Shown: piece after piece, positions 17,577 through 24,174 of the stretch | Layout: each line of letters starts with the position of its first letter | Position numbering within the stretch: the first letter of the stretch is position 1 | Assembly: GCF_003391115.1 (NCBI RefSeq) | Contig: NZ_QTJP01000001.1 | Location: 2,440,501 to 2,504,500 of the forward strand | Direction of reading: 5' to 3' | DNA from: Sphingomonas crusticola | GTDB taxonomy: Bacteria > Pseudomonadota > Alphaproteobacteria > Sphingomonadales > Sphingomonadaceae | Length of the DNA: 64,000 nucleotides | The notes under the pieces: generated by a model | What the model saw: only the letters and a program-made list of their open reading frames with translations | What the model was told of the DNA's origin: nothing | The model's database searches: none | Position numbers and translations under genes: made by a program

Positions 17577-18145
17577 TCGACCATCATCTGCGCGCGCTCG
17601 AAGCGGCGCTGTTCGCGGCGGACATGCCGATGACGCCGGCCGATATCAGCGCCGCGACCGGCATCGACGAACCCAGGGCGGCGCTGACCGAACTCGCCAC
17701 GCTCTACGAAGGACGCGGGATCGAACTGGTCGAACGCGGCGGCCGCTGGCTATTGCAGACCGCCCCCGACCTCGCCCACATATTGCGCCGTGAGCGCGAG
17801 GAGCCGCGCAAGCTCAGTCGCGCCGCGATCGAGACGCTCGCGATTATCGCGTATCACGAGCCCGTCAGCCGCGCCGAGATCGAGGCAATCCGCGGCGTGC
17901 AGATTTCCAAGGGCACGCTCGATGCCCTGATCGAAGCGGCATGGGTCCGCCCGGCGGGCCGTCGCGAGACGCCGGGGCGGCCGCTGACCTACGCCACCAC
18001 CCCCGGCTTCCTCGATCATTTTGGCCTCGCCTCGCGCAAGGATCTGCCCGGAATAGACGATTTGCGCGCTGCCGGGCTGCTCGATCCGATCGATTTGGCG
18101 CTCGAGACGCAGCTATCGGTGGAAAAGGACGAGGTTGAGGACTAG
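17573..18145 (+). CDS. scpB: Segregation and condensation protein B
   Basis: A 190-aa protein made of two winged-helix domains. It binds ScpA as a dimer in the SMC complex. Typical segments are LRALEAALFAADMPMTPADI, RKLSRAAIETLAIIAYHEPV and VSRAEIEAIRGVQISKGTLD. The ATG at 17573 overlaps the scpA stop by four bases. It is followed by tatA after 31 bases, an arrangement kept across sphingomonads. Confidence 0.94.
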   Translation: MIDHHLRALEAALFAADMPMTPADISAATGIDEPRAALTELATLYEGRGIELVERGGRWLLQTAPDLAHILRREREEPRKLSRAAIETLAIIAYHEPVSRAEIEAIRGVQISKGTLDALIEAAWVRPAGRRETPGRPLTYATTPGFLDHFGLASRKDLPGIDDLRAAGLLDPIDLALETQLSVEKDEVED

Positions 18146-18176
18146 AGAGGCACCGGTAAGTCTTTGGAGAGTTCAA

Positions 18177-18422
18177 ATGGGCTCGTTTTCGATCGTCCAC
18201 GTCCTCATTTTCGCGGTCATCGCGATCCTGTTGTTGGGGGGCGGCCGCTTCTCCAACATGATGGGCGATGTCGCCAAGGGCGTGAAACAGTTCAAGAAGG
18301 GCATGTCGGAGGATGACGACGCCTCCACCAAACCCGCCCCGCGCCTTCACGTTCAGCCGCCGGTCGATCCCAATCCCGACCAGAATCTGCAGCCGATGAA
18401 GGACGATCGTCCGGCGCAGTAA
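18177..18422 (+). CDS. tatA: Twin-arginine translocase subunit TatA
   Basis: An 81-aa protein with a short N-terminal membrane helix (FSIVHVLIFAVIAILLLGGG), an FG-like hinge reading GRFSNMM, and an amphipathic helix GDVAKGVKQFKKGM, the family hallmark. It has an acidic, Pro-rich tail. It oligomerises to form the Tat translocation pathway for folded proteins. TTGGAGAG precedes the ATG at 18177; the frame opens at 18135 inside scpB. Confidence 0.93.
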   Translation: MGSFSIVHVLIFAVIAILLLGGGRFSNMMGDVAKGVKQFKKGMSEDDDASTKPAPRLHVQPPVDPNPDQNLQPMKDDRPAQ

Positions 18423-18433
18423 GTAAGGCCCGC

Positions 18434-18889
18434 ATGTTTGACGTTGCCCCTACGGAATTGCTGCTGATCGGTGCGGTGGCGGTTGCCGTCATTCCGCCCA
18501 AGGATCTCCCGCGTGCGATGCGCTTTGCCGGACAGTGGATCGGCAAGGCGCGCGGCATGGCGCGCCATTTCCGCTCCGGTATCGACGAGATGATCCGCCA
18601 GTCGGAGCTCGACGAGATCGAGAAGAAATGGCGCGAGGAGAACGAACGTATCATGCGTGAGCATCCGCTGCATGACGCGATTGAGCATCCCGACGAACCG
18701 GAGGAATTGGCCGCGCTACCTGCACCTGCCGCTTCGGACCCCGTCGCCGGCATGATCGCGGAAGACGTTCCCGCGCCGCTTGCAGCGGAAAACGGCACGG
18801 AGCTGCCGCCGTCCGTGCCCGCGGGCAACCCCGCATCCGTGGATGACCTTGGTCCTGAACTCCCTCTCGGTCTGCCGCCCAAGCAATGA
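18434..18889 (+). CDS. tatB: Sec-independent translocase subunit TatB
   Basis: A 151-aa protein. The N-terminal helix FDVAPTELLLIGAVAVAVI is followed by the conserved proline hinge PPKDLPRAMRFAGQWIGKAR and a long amphipathic helix of charged residues (about 45-85). The tail is Pro/Ala-rich. TatB joins TatC to form the signal-peptide receptor. It lies 11 bases after tatA, and its stop overlaps the tatC start (ATGA at 18886-18889). Confidence 0.93.
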   Translation: MFDVAPTELLLIGAVAVAVIPPKDLPRAMRFAGQWIGKARGMARHFRSGIDEMIRQSELDEIEKKWREENERIMREHPLHDAIEHPDEPEELAALPAPAASDPVAGMIAEDVPAPLAAENGTELPPSVPAGNPASVDDLGPELPLGLPPKQ

Positions 18890-19671
18890 CCGAAGAGCAT
18901 GACGAGATAGACGACAGCCGCGCGCCGCTGATGGATCATCTGATCGAGCTGCGAAAGCGCTTGATCTGGTCGTTTGCTACACTCGGGCTGTGTTTTGCCG
19001 TCTGCCTTTATTTCGCGCGCCCCATACTTTCTTTCCTCGTCCACCCGCTCAAGGCGGCGGGGCAGGACAAGATCATCTACACGCAGGTGTTCGGCGCGTT
19101 CCTGACGGAGGTAAAGGTCGCCTTCTTCGCGGGGTTGATGATTTCATTTCCGGTCATCGCCAACCAGCTTTGGCAGTTCGTCGCGCCCGGCCTCTACCGC
19201 AAAGAGAAAAAGGCGCTGCTGCCATTTCTCCTGGCCACACCCGTTCTTTTCCTGCTTGGCGCAAGCCTCGCTTATTTCATCGCGATCCCGCTCGCGCTCA
19301 AATATCTGCTCGGCTTTTCCGGCGACCTCGGCGGCGTCCAACAGGAGGCATTGCCTGAGCTAGCCAATTATCTGAGCTTCGTGATGCAGTTTCTGTTTGG
19401 CTTCGGCGCGGCATTTTTGCTGCCGGTGCTGCTGATGCTGCTCGAGCGGGCCGGCATCGTGACGCGCGGCCAGCTGATCAAGTTCCGGCGCTACGCAATC
19501 GTCGTCAATTTCGGCATCGCGATGGTGCTTAGCCCGCCGGACGCGGGCTCGATGTTCCTGATGGCGGTGCCGCTGGTGCTGCTCTACGAGCTCGCGATTG
19601 TCGGCATCTGGTTCACCGAACGCAAGCGCAAGCGCGAATCCGCAGAAACGCTGCCAGCTCCCCGGGCATAA
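18886..19671 (+). CDS. tatC: Sec-independent translocase subunit TatC
   Basis: A 261-aa polytopic membrane protein with six helices, the receptor for twin-arginine signal peptides. Family landmarks are PLMDHLIELRKRL at the N-terminus, ARPILSFLVHPL, and the conserved acidic TEVKVAFFAGLMISFPVI. QLWQFVAPGLYRKEKKALLP and SPPDAGSMFLMAVPLVLLYE are also present. The last gene of the scpA-scpB-tatA-tatB-tatC run; it ends at a bidirectional hairpin. Confidence 0.96.
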   Translation: MTEEHDEIDDSRAPLMDHLIELRKRLIWSFATLGLCFAVCLYFARPILSFLVHPLKAAGQDKIIYTQVFGAFLTEVKVAFFAGLMISFPVIANQLWQFVAPGLYRKEKKALLPFLLATPVLFLLGASLAYFIAIPLALKYLLGFSGDLGGVQQEALPELANYLSFVMQFLFGFGAAFLLPVLLMLLERAGIVTRGQLIKFRRYAIVVNFGIAMVLSPPDAGSMFLMAVPLVLLYELAIVGIWFTERKRKRESAETLPAPRA

Positions 19672-19674
19672 GAA

Positions 19675-19703
19675 AGGGCGCCGCTCCATAGGAGCGACGC
19701 CCT
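19675..19703. terminator. Bidirectional terminator of tatC and entericidin gene
   Basis: AGGGCG-C-CGCTCC at 19675-19687 pairs with GGAGCG-A-CGCCCT at 19691-19703 around an ATA loop, with one internal mismatch. It lies 3 bases past the tatC stop and 20 bases past the end of the convergent entericidin-like gene, so it can serve both. Confidence 0.75.
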
Positions 19704-19722
19704 CAATCATTTAACGAGGCGC

Positions 19723-19860
19723 TTACTTGGCGCCGTCGGCAGCGTTGCTCACGGCCTTGCCGGCCGACGAAACGTCCTTGCCTGCACCCGAAACGGTGTT
19801 GCAAGCGGCCAGCAGCAGCGTGCCGGCGATTAGGGTAGCTTCCAGTACCTTGCGAACCAT
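19723..19860 (-). CDS. Entericidin A/B-family small lipoprotein
   Basis: A 45-aa protein. The leader MVRKVLEATLIAGTLLLAAC ends in a lipobox, so the mature part is a short lipid-anchored peptide of about 26 residues with the NTVSGAGKDVSSAGKAV pattern of entericidins. GGAG lies 7 bases before the ATG. In enterobacteria such peptides are a toxin-antidote-like pair induced in stationary phase; in alphaproteobacteria single copies like this are common and of unclear role. A longer frame opens upstream but is not protein-like. The 244 bases upstream (19861-20104) hold no recognisable gene. Confidence 0.82.
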   Translation of the reverse strand: MVRKVLEATLIAGTLLLAACNTVSGAGKDVSSAGKAVSNAADGAK

Positions 19861-20104
19861 GATGATGCTCCATGTTTGTGCGCCCCGCGGCGCGGTGCCT
19901 GAAACCAATGCCGCTGTCGAACAATAGTTCCGGCAGCGGTCCGATCTGGCGCAGATACAATTTGGGCCCGAAGGCGCCACCGGGGGGGAGGATCGGCGCG
20001 TTCGGGCCCATGTGTTCGGACAGCGAGAGCGGGGGGGCAAAAGGTCGCTATCCGAGGTGTAAAACGGCCTTGAATTATATGGGTTCCGTCACCCGCGGCA
20101 TTTT

Positions 20105-21694
20105 TCAGATTTTTTTTGCAACTTGGTCTTCGCGTTCGAGATCCGGCGTGACCGCGATAGCTATTTCGTAACGTCCGCGCGTCTCATCATAGTGAAGCGT
20201 TGAGCGGAGCTGGCGCGCCAGGCCCGTGATGATGCGCTCGAAGCGTCCCCGGCCGATATTTCCCGCGCACGCCGATGCCGTCAGGCCGCTCGCCTCCATC
20301 GAAAGCACCGCGCGGTCGGGCGTATCACCAGGCAGCAGGGTCAGTGCGATGCTGCCCGTGGGATCGCAAGTCATGACCATTTCCACGATTTCGGTAACCA
20401 GGAATGCGACGGGAACCGCGACGTCCTGGGTAATGAAAGCCGAAATCATGTCGAGCGTGATGGTCATGTGTGCGGCGCTGGCCGGTGCGGTGGCGCGCAG
20501 GTTGGCCGTCAGCTCGGCGACGATCGAACGCAGCGCGACGCCGCGATTCTCTTCGAGTTCCGCATAATGATTGCGGTGAACCACCGCCAATGCGTCGACG
20601 CGGCGCTGGATCGAAGCATAAGCTGCGGCGACGTCGCCCTCGGTGCCGCGTGCATGCAGATTGATGAGGCTTGCGACCACCTGAAGGTTGTTCTTGACGC
20701 GATGATGGACCTCCCGCGTCAGCCGGACCTGCCGGTTCAGTCCCTCCTCCAGTTCCAATTCGCGTGCCACCAACTGCGAGGCGGTCGACTCCAACGCTTC
20801 GCCGAGGGAGCGTATCTCCTCCGCCGGGGTAGTGATGCGCGGCAGGATGAGTGGGCCGTCGCCAGGCTGATAAAGGGCAATCGCACTTTGCATCTGGCGA
20901 AGCGGCCGGACCAGCAACTGATCGAGCACGATCCAGCAGATCGCCGCCGCCGCCGCCCACATTAGCAATGGCAGCAGCACCAGCAATATTTCGACAGCGC
21001 TGATGCGGCTGGCAGCGACCGTCAGCAGGAGCCGAATTTGCCCTGACGCTGCCGGAGTCGCCACTTCGACGCGCCGGACAAAGGGCGACACCTGCCCGAT
21101 GCTGGAGATGTCGAGCCGGGCATCGCCCTGGATGAGGGTGATGCCCTGGCTGCGATCGGTCGCGAGCACGGTGTGGAGGTGGTTGCGAGGTATCTCGCCG
21201 ATGCCGTACATGCCATTGGCCGCGGGAACGGTGAACCGCAGTCCGTCGTCACCGGGAAGTAGGGTCGCGGTCAGCGTGGCGGATCGGGGACGGGGCAGGC
21301 GGGCGGCGGCAAAGCCGGGCGTCGCGCACGCGAGAGAGCCATCGCCATTGTATAATGCCAGTTTGAGGGGCGCGTTAAGCGTTGCCTGATCGCGTGTGAG
21401 CATCGACCGGCAGACGCGGTCATTGACTATCGCGCCGCCCAGGTTGGAGCGGATCAGCGAAGCGCCCCGCAGCAGTAGAATATCGATCTGCCGCGCCTCG
21501 GCAATCGCAACGACGCGGGCGTCGGCCTCGCGCTGCGTTTGTTTGGCATGTGCAGATTGGATCGAGGCGAAGAGAGCGATCAGACCGAGCGGCAGCAACG
21601 CCGCGGTCAGGATTAACAGCATCTTCGTGCCGGTAGAAAAGTGAGCGGGGGCGAGACGCGCGAAGAATGGAGCCGCCGAGGGGGTGGATGCCAT
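20105..21694 (-). CDS. phyP: PhyP-like HisKA_2 sensor with degenerate ATPase domain
   Basis: A 529-aa membrane sensor. It has a first membrane helix (about 24-45), a periplasmic domain (about 46-230), a second helix (about 235-258), a HAMP-like linker, and a HisKA_2 dimerisation domain with the phospho-acceptor region REVHHRVKNNLQVVASLINL (about residue 330). The C-terminal ATPase domain is degenerate. Where the N-box should read like VTELVTNA, this protein has VTEIVEMVM, losing the Asn that binds Mg-ATP; the glycine boxes are also eroded (SMEASGLT, GRGRFERII). This pattern and the place next to nepR/phyR match PhyP, described in Sphingomonas as a negative regulator of PhyR. It probably dephosphorylates PhyR rather than phosphorylating it (inference from family knowledge). 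The gene starts 14 bases after nepR. Confidence 0.85.
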   Translation of the reverse strand: MASTPSAAPFFARLAPAHFSTGTKMLLILTAALLPLGLIALFASIQSAHAKQTQREADARVVAIAEARQIDILLLRGASLIRSNLGGAIVNDRVCRSMLTRDQATLNAPLKLALYNGDGSLACATPGFAAARLPRPRSATLTATLLPGDDGLRFTVPAANGMYGIGEIPRNHLHTVLATDRSQGITLIQGDARLDISSIGQVSPFVRRVEVATPAASGQIRLLLTVAASRISAVEILLVLLPLLMWAAAAAICWIVLDQLLVRPLRQMQSAIALYQPGDGPLILPRITTPAEEIRSLGEALESTASQLVARELELEEGLNRQVRLTREVHHRVKNNLQVVASLINLHARGTEGDVAAAYASIQRRVDALAVVHRNHYAELEENRGVALRSIVAELTANLRATAPASAAHMTITLDMISAFITQDVAVPVAFLVTEIVEMVMTCDPTGSIALTLLPGDTPDRAVLSMEASGLTASACAGNIGRGRFERIITGLARQLRSTLHYDETRGRYEIAIAVTPDLEREDQVAKKI

Positions 21695-21708
21695 CGGGCT
21701 AATGCCCG

Positions 21709-21927
21709 TCAGTTAAGCTTGCCGAGCAGATCGAGAAACTCCTGCGGCACGTCTTCGCTGATCGCCTCTTCATAGGCGTTACGAAGTGCGTGCGCGACAT
21801 GCGGATCAGGTCCGCGCGCAACGCGTTTAGCCGTTCCAGAAGCCTGTTTATCGCGCCCGGTCACTTTGGATGTTTTGTCCGCCGTCAAACCGAACGCCCC
21901 CCGCAGAATATCATCGTCCAGCCGCAC
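21709..21927 (-). CDS. nepR: Anti-sigma factor NepR
   Basis: A 72-aa protein whose C-terminal half, ALRNAYEEAISEDVPQEFLDLLGKL, has the two short helices of NepR that wrap around EcfG. The N-terminal half is basic and unstructured. NepR holds EcfG inactive until phosphorylated PhyR takes it away through its sigma-like domain. It is divergent from phyR and probably co-transcribed with the phyP-like gene. An EcfG-type promoter may lie about 110 bases upstream. Confidence 0.9.
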   Translation of the reverse strand: MRLDDDILRGAFGLTADKTSKVTGRDKQASGTAKRVARGPDPHVAHALRNAYEEAISEDVPQEFLDLLGKLN

Positions 21928-22034
21928 TCTATTTGCCTGCCCTCAACATCAAACTCGGGAGGCCAAGGCCCTTGAAGAGCCATTGGATGCGATCCGAATA
22001 ATCGTCTCGCCGGAAAGTCCCGCGCTAACCGTGA

Positions 22035-22059
22035 AACCAAAACACCGCATGTTTGTTCC
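22035..22059 (-). promoter_or_regulatory. Candidate EcfG-type promoter for nepR-phyP
   Basis: On the minus strand GGAAC (22059-22055) is followed after 16 bases by GGTT (22038-22035). The EcfG consensus is GGAAC-N16/17-CGTT, in which the first -10 base is the least constant. It points toward nepR, 108 bases away. It would give the feedback loop known for this regulon, but one consensus base is off. Confidence 0.5.
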
Positions 22060-22188
22060 CTATCCCGGGCAAAGAATCAGGCGCCGCCCGCGCTGGGGGT
22101 TTTCGTCGGCAAAGACGGAGTGCTTTCGGTTGCATAGGTGGCGGCGCATGCCCACAATACACAAGTCTTACAGGAGCTGTTGAAACTC

Positions 22189-22983
22189 ATGTCGCTCGGC
22201 CAGGATCTCGCACCTCACCTTCCTTTCCTGCGCCGCTATGCCCGCGCGCTTACCGGCAATCAGAAACATGGCGACGCCTATGTGCGTACGGCGCTCGAGG
22301 CGATCGTCGCTGCGCCACACGAATTTCCTCGCGACGTAGACGTTCGGCTGGGTCTCTACCGTACCTTCCAGCGGATCTGGCAATCGACCAATGAGGACGA
22401 GCGCGCCGACGACGATGCCGGCGGCGATGCCGCCAATGTTGCCGATGCACGCCTCGCCCGCATCACGCCGCGGTCGCGCCAGGCTTTGCTACTCACGCAA
22501 CTTGAAGGTTTCACACCTGAGGATGCCGGCTATCTGATGGAGACGACCGCGGCTGAAGTTGAGGCGCTGGTCGCGGAAGCGATCGCCGAGATCGAACGCC
22601 AGACGCACGCCGACGTGTTGATTATCGAAGATGAGCCGATCATCGCGATGGATCTCGAAACGATCGTGCGCGATCTTGGCCATAACGTGACCGGCGTCGC
22701 GGTTACGCGGGATGAAGCGGTCGCGCAGGCGCGTGCCCATCGGCCCGGCCTGGTCCTTGCGGACATCCAGCTTGCCGACGACAGTTCAGGGATCGACGCA
22801 GTCAAGGACATCCTTGCGGAGTTCCAGGTGCCGGTAATCTTTATCACCGCATTTCCCGAGCGCCTGCTCACGGGAGAGCGTCCCGAACCGACGTTCCTGA
22901 TAACCAAACCGTTTCAGCGTTCGACGGTCAAGGCGGCAATCAGCCAGGCGTTATTCTTCGATGCGGCAACCGTTCCGGCCTGA
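22189..22983 (+). CDS. phyR: Anti-anti-sigma response regulator PhyR
   Basis: A 264-aa protein with two domains. Residues about 1-135 form a sigma-factor-like domain (APHLPFLRRYARALTGNQKH; ITPRSRQALLLTQLEGFTPE). Residues about 140-255 form a receiver with the acidic pair IIEDEPIIAMD, the phospho-acceptor Asp in LVLADIQLADDSSG, the switch Thr in IFITAFPE and the Lys in FLITKPF. When phosphorylated the receiver frees the sigma-like domain to sequester NepR. The frame opens at 22138, but homologous N-termini start MSLGQ, matching the ATG at 22189. Confidence 0.93.
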   Translation: MSLGQDLAPHLPFLRRYARALTGNQKHGDAYVRTALEAIVAAPHEFPRDVDVRLGLYRTFQRIWQSTNEDERADDDAGGDAANVADARLARITPRSRQALLLTQLEGFTPEDAGYLMETTAAEVEALVAEAIAEIERQTHADVLIIEDEPIIAMDLETIVRDLGHNVTGVAVTRDEAVAQARAHRPGLVLADIQLADDSSGIDAVKDILAEFQVPVIFITAFPERLLTGERPEPTFLITKPFQRSTVKAAISQALFFDAATVPA

Positions 22984-22994
22984 TCGGCCCTAAT

Positions 22995-23019
22995 GGAACC
23001 CGGCGACATCGCGTCCGTT
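22995..23019 (+). promoter_or_regulatory. EcfG-dependent promoter (GGAAC-N16-CGTT)
   Basis: GGAAC at 22995-22999, sixteen bases, then CGTT at 23016-23019: an exact match to the general-stress sigma consensus. It lies just after phyR and 32 bases before the small membrane gene that precedes ecfG, so EcfG should activate its own transcription from here. Confidence 0.85.
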
Positions 23020-23050
23020 GGCAGAGTGTAACGATTACGGGGCTTGGGCT

Positions 23051-23188
23051 ATGGCCGAAGAAGAGACACATCTGTCACGGACCGAAGCGCGGGCCGGACA
23101 GTCTAACCATATGACGCGCTACATTCTTCCCGCATCGCTCGGGATTGTTGTGATCTTGTTCATCGTTATCGTTTTAGTCTGGCACTGA
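23051..23188 (+). CDS. 45-aa membrane peptide in the stress locus
   Basis: A short reading frame between the EcfG-type promoter and ecfG. It codes a soluble, charged N-terminus (MAEEETHLSRTEARAGQSN) followed by one membrane helix (about residues 25-43, PASLGIVVILFIVIVLVWH). The LSRTEARAG opening is one I associate with small sphingomonad membrane proteins; no function is known. It would be transcribed from the stress promoter 32 bases upstream, with ecfG 90 bases downstream. No strong ribosome-binding site is seen. Confidence 0.65.
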   Translation: MAEEETHLSRTEARAGQSNHMTRYILPASLGIVVILFIVIVLVWH

Positions 23189-23278
23189 GCAGCGGGGCAT
23201 CATGTCCTATTGTAGCTCGATGGAGTGCCCCCATCTTTGGGGGCATGCGCCGGCGATTCCCGCTTACGGAGAAATTTG

Positions 23279-23920
23279 TTGACTGATCCGATTGCGGATG
23301 ATGACGATTTGGAGGTTGTCGCCGAGCCGGTCGAGCATGTCTCGCTCTCGGACGACGAGTTTCGCGACGAGCTTGGTCGGGTAATTCCGCACCTTCGCGC
23401 ATTCGGACGGTCATTGTCCGGAAATCGCGACCTAGCCGACGATCTGGTGCAGGAAACGTTGCTGAAGGCCTGGGCGGCGCGCAAGCGTTTCCAAGCTGGT
23501 ACCAACATGCGCGCGTGGACTTTCATCATTCTGCGTAACCTGTTCCTCAGCCAGATGCGGCGTGCGCGCTTCAAAGGCGAGTGGGACGACCTCACTGCCA
23601 GCAAGATCCTCGCCGCGCCGGCCAGTCAGGAGCGGCATGTTGACCTCGGCGACCTGCAACGTGCGTTGCTTCATCTGCCTCAGCCGCAGCGCGAAGCGTT
23701 GATCTTGGTCGGGGCGGGCGGCTTCGCTTACGAAGAGGCGGCCGAAATTTGCGGCTGTGCCGTTGGTACAATCAAGAGTCGTGTGGCGCGCGGCCGGGTA
23801 GCGCTCGAACAGCTCATGGCCGGCGGTAAATTGCCGTCACGCCGGGATGACGAGAATACCGGGCATAGTCCTCTTCATGATATCATGGGCGAAGTGGACG
23901 AATTAAGCCGCGGCCGCTGA
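23279..23920 (+). CDS. ecfG: General stress sigma factor EcfG
   Basis: A 213-aa ECF sigma factor. The sigma2 region includes NRDLADDLVQETLLKAWAA and NMRAWTFIILRNLFLSQMR. The sigma4 region includes LPQPQREALILVGAGGFAYE, AAEICGCAVGTIKSRVARGR and ALEQL. The TTG at 23279 is chosen as start because GGAG lies 7 bases before it and translation from it gives MTDPIADDDD; the only in-frame ATG upstream (23225) has no ribosome-binding site. It directs RNA polymerase to GGAAC-N16/17-CGTT promoters and is held by NepR. Confidence 0.93.
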   Translation: MTDPIADDDDLEVVAEPVEHVSLSDDEFRDELGRVIPHLRAFGRSLSGNRDLADDLVQETLLKAWAARKRFQAGTNMRAWTFIILRNLFLSQMRRARFKGEWDDLTASKILAAPASQERHVDLGDLQRALLHLPQPQREALILVGAGGFAYEEAAEICGCAVGTIKSRVARGRVALEQLMAGGKLPSRRDDENTGHSPLHDIMGEVDELSRGR

Positions 23921-23937
23921 CGTATCAGCCTTTTCGG

Positions 23938-24111
23938 TTAGCGCAGGCGTTCGAGCAGCCGGGCGAAATCCTCAGGCATTGCCGGAAACGACCCGAAGCT
24001 GCCCAGCAATGCGCGACGGACCCCCTCATGCGGTGGCGGAACGGCGACAGCCTCCGGAGTATGCTCCTTATTGCCTTGGCCCGGCCCGCATGGATTACTC
24101 AGAATACTCAT
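23938..24111 (-). CDS. 57-aa NepR-like protein
   Basis: Not a standard long reading frame: 57 codons from ATG at 24111 to TAA at 23938, converging on ecfG. The C-terminus reads VRRALLGSFGSFPAMPEDFARLLERLR. Its spacing and the MPEDFARLLERL ending resemble the second NepR helix (VPQEFLDLLGKL in the nepR gene of this locus). The N-terminal half is Pro/Gly-rich and probably disordered, as in NepR. It may be a second anti-sigma factor or a decoy. A GCAAC-N17-CGTT element (24146-24121) lies just upstream, one base from the EcfG consensus, and would yield an almost leaderless mRNA. Assignment is tentative. Confidence 0.55.
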   Translation of the reverse strand: MSILSNPCGPGQGNKEHTPEAVAVPPPHEGVRRALLGSFGSFPAMPEDFARLLERLR

Positions 24112-24174
24112 ATAGGTTAGAACGCCGCAGCCCCTAATAGAGTTGCGAACGATATCTCGTGGGCTGATTGATCT

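Noticed and set aside
19902-19931. Possible EcfG promoter before the entericidin-like gene
   Set aside because: GTTCC is present on the plus strand, but no AACG lies 16-17 bases away; the nearest AAC is 20 bases off.
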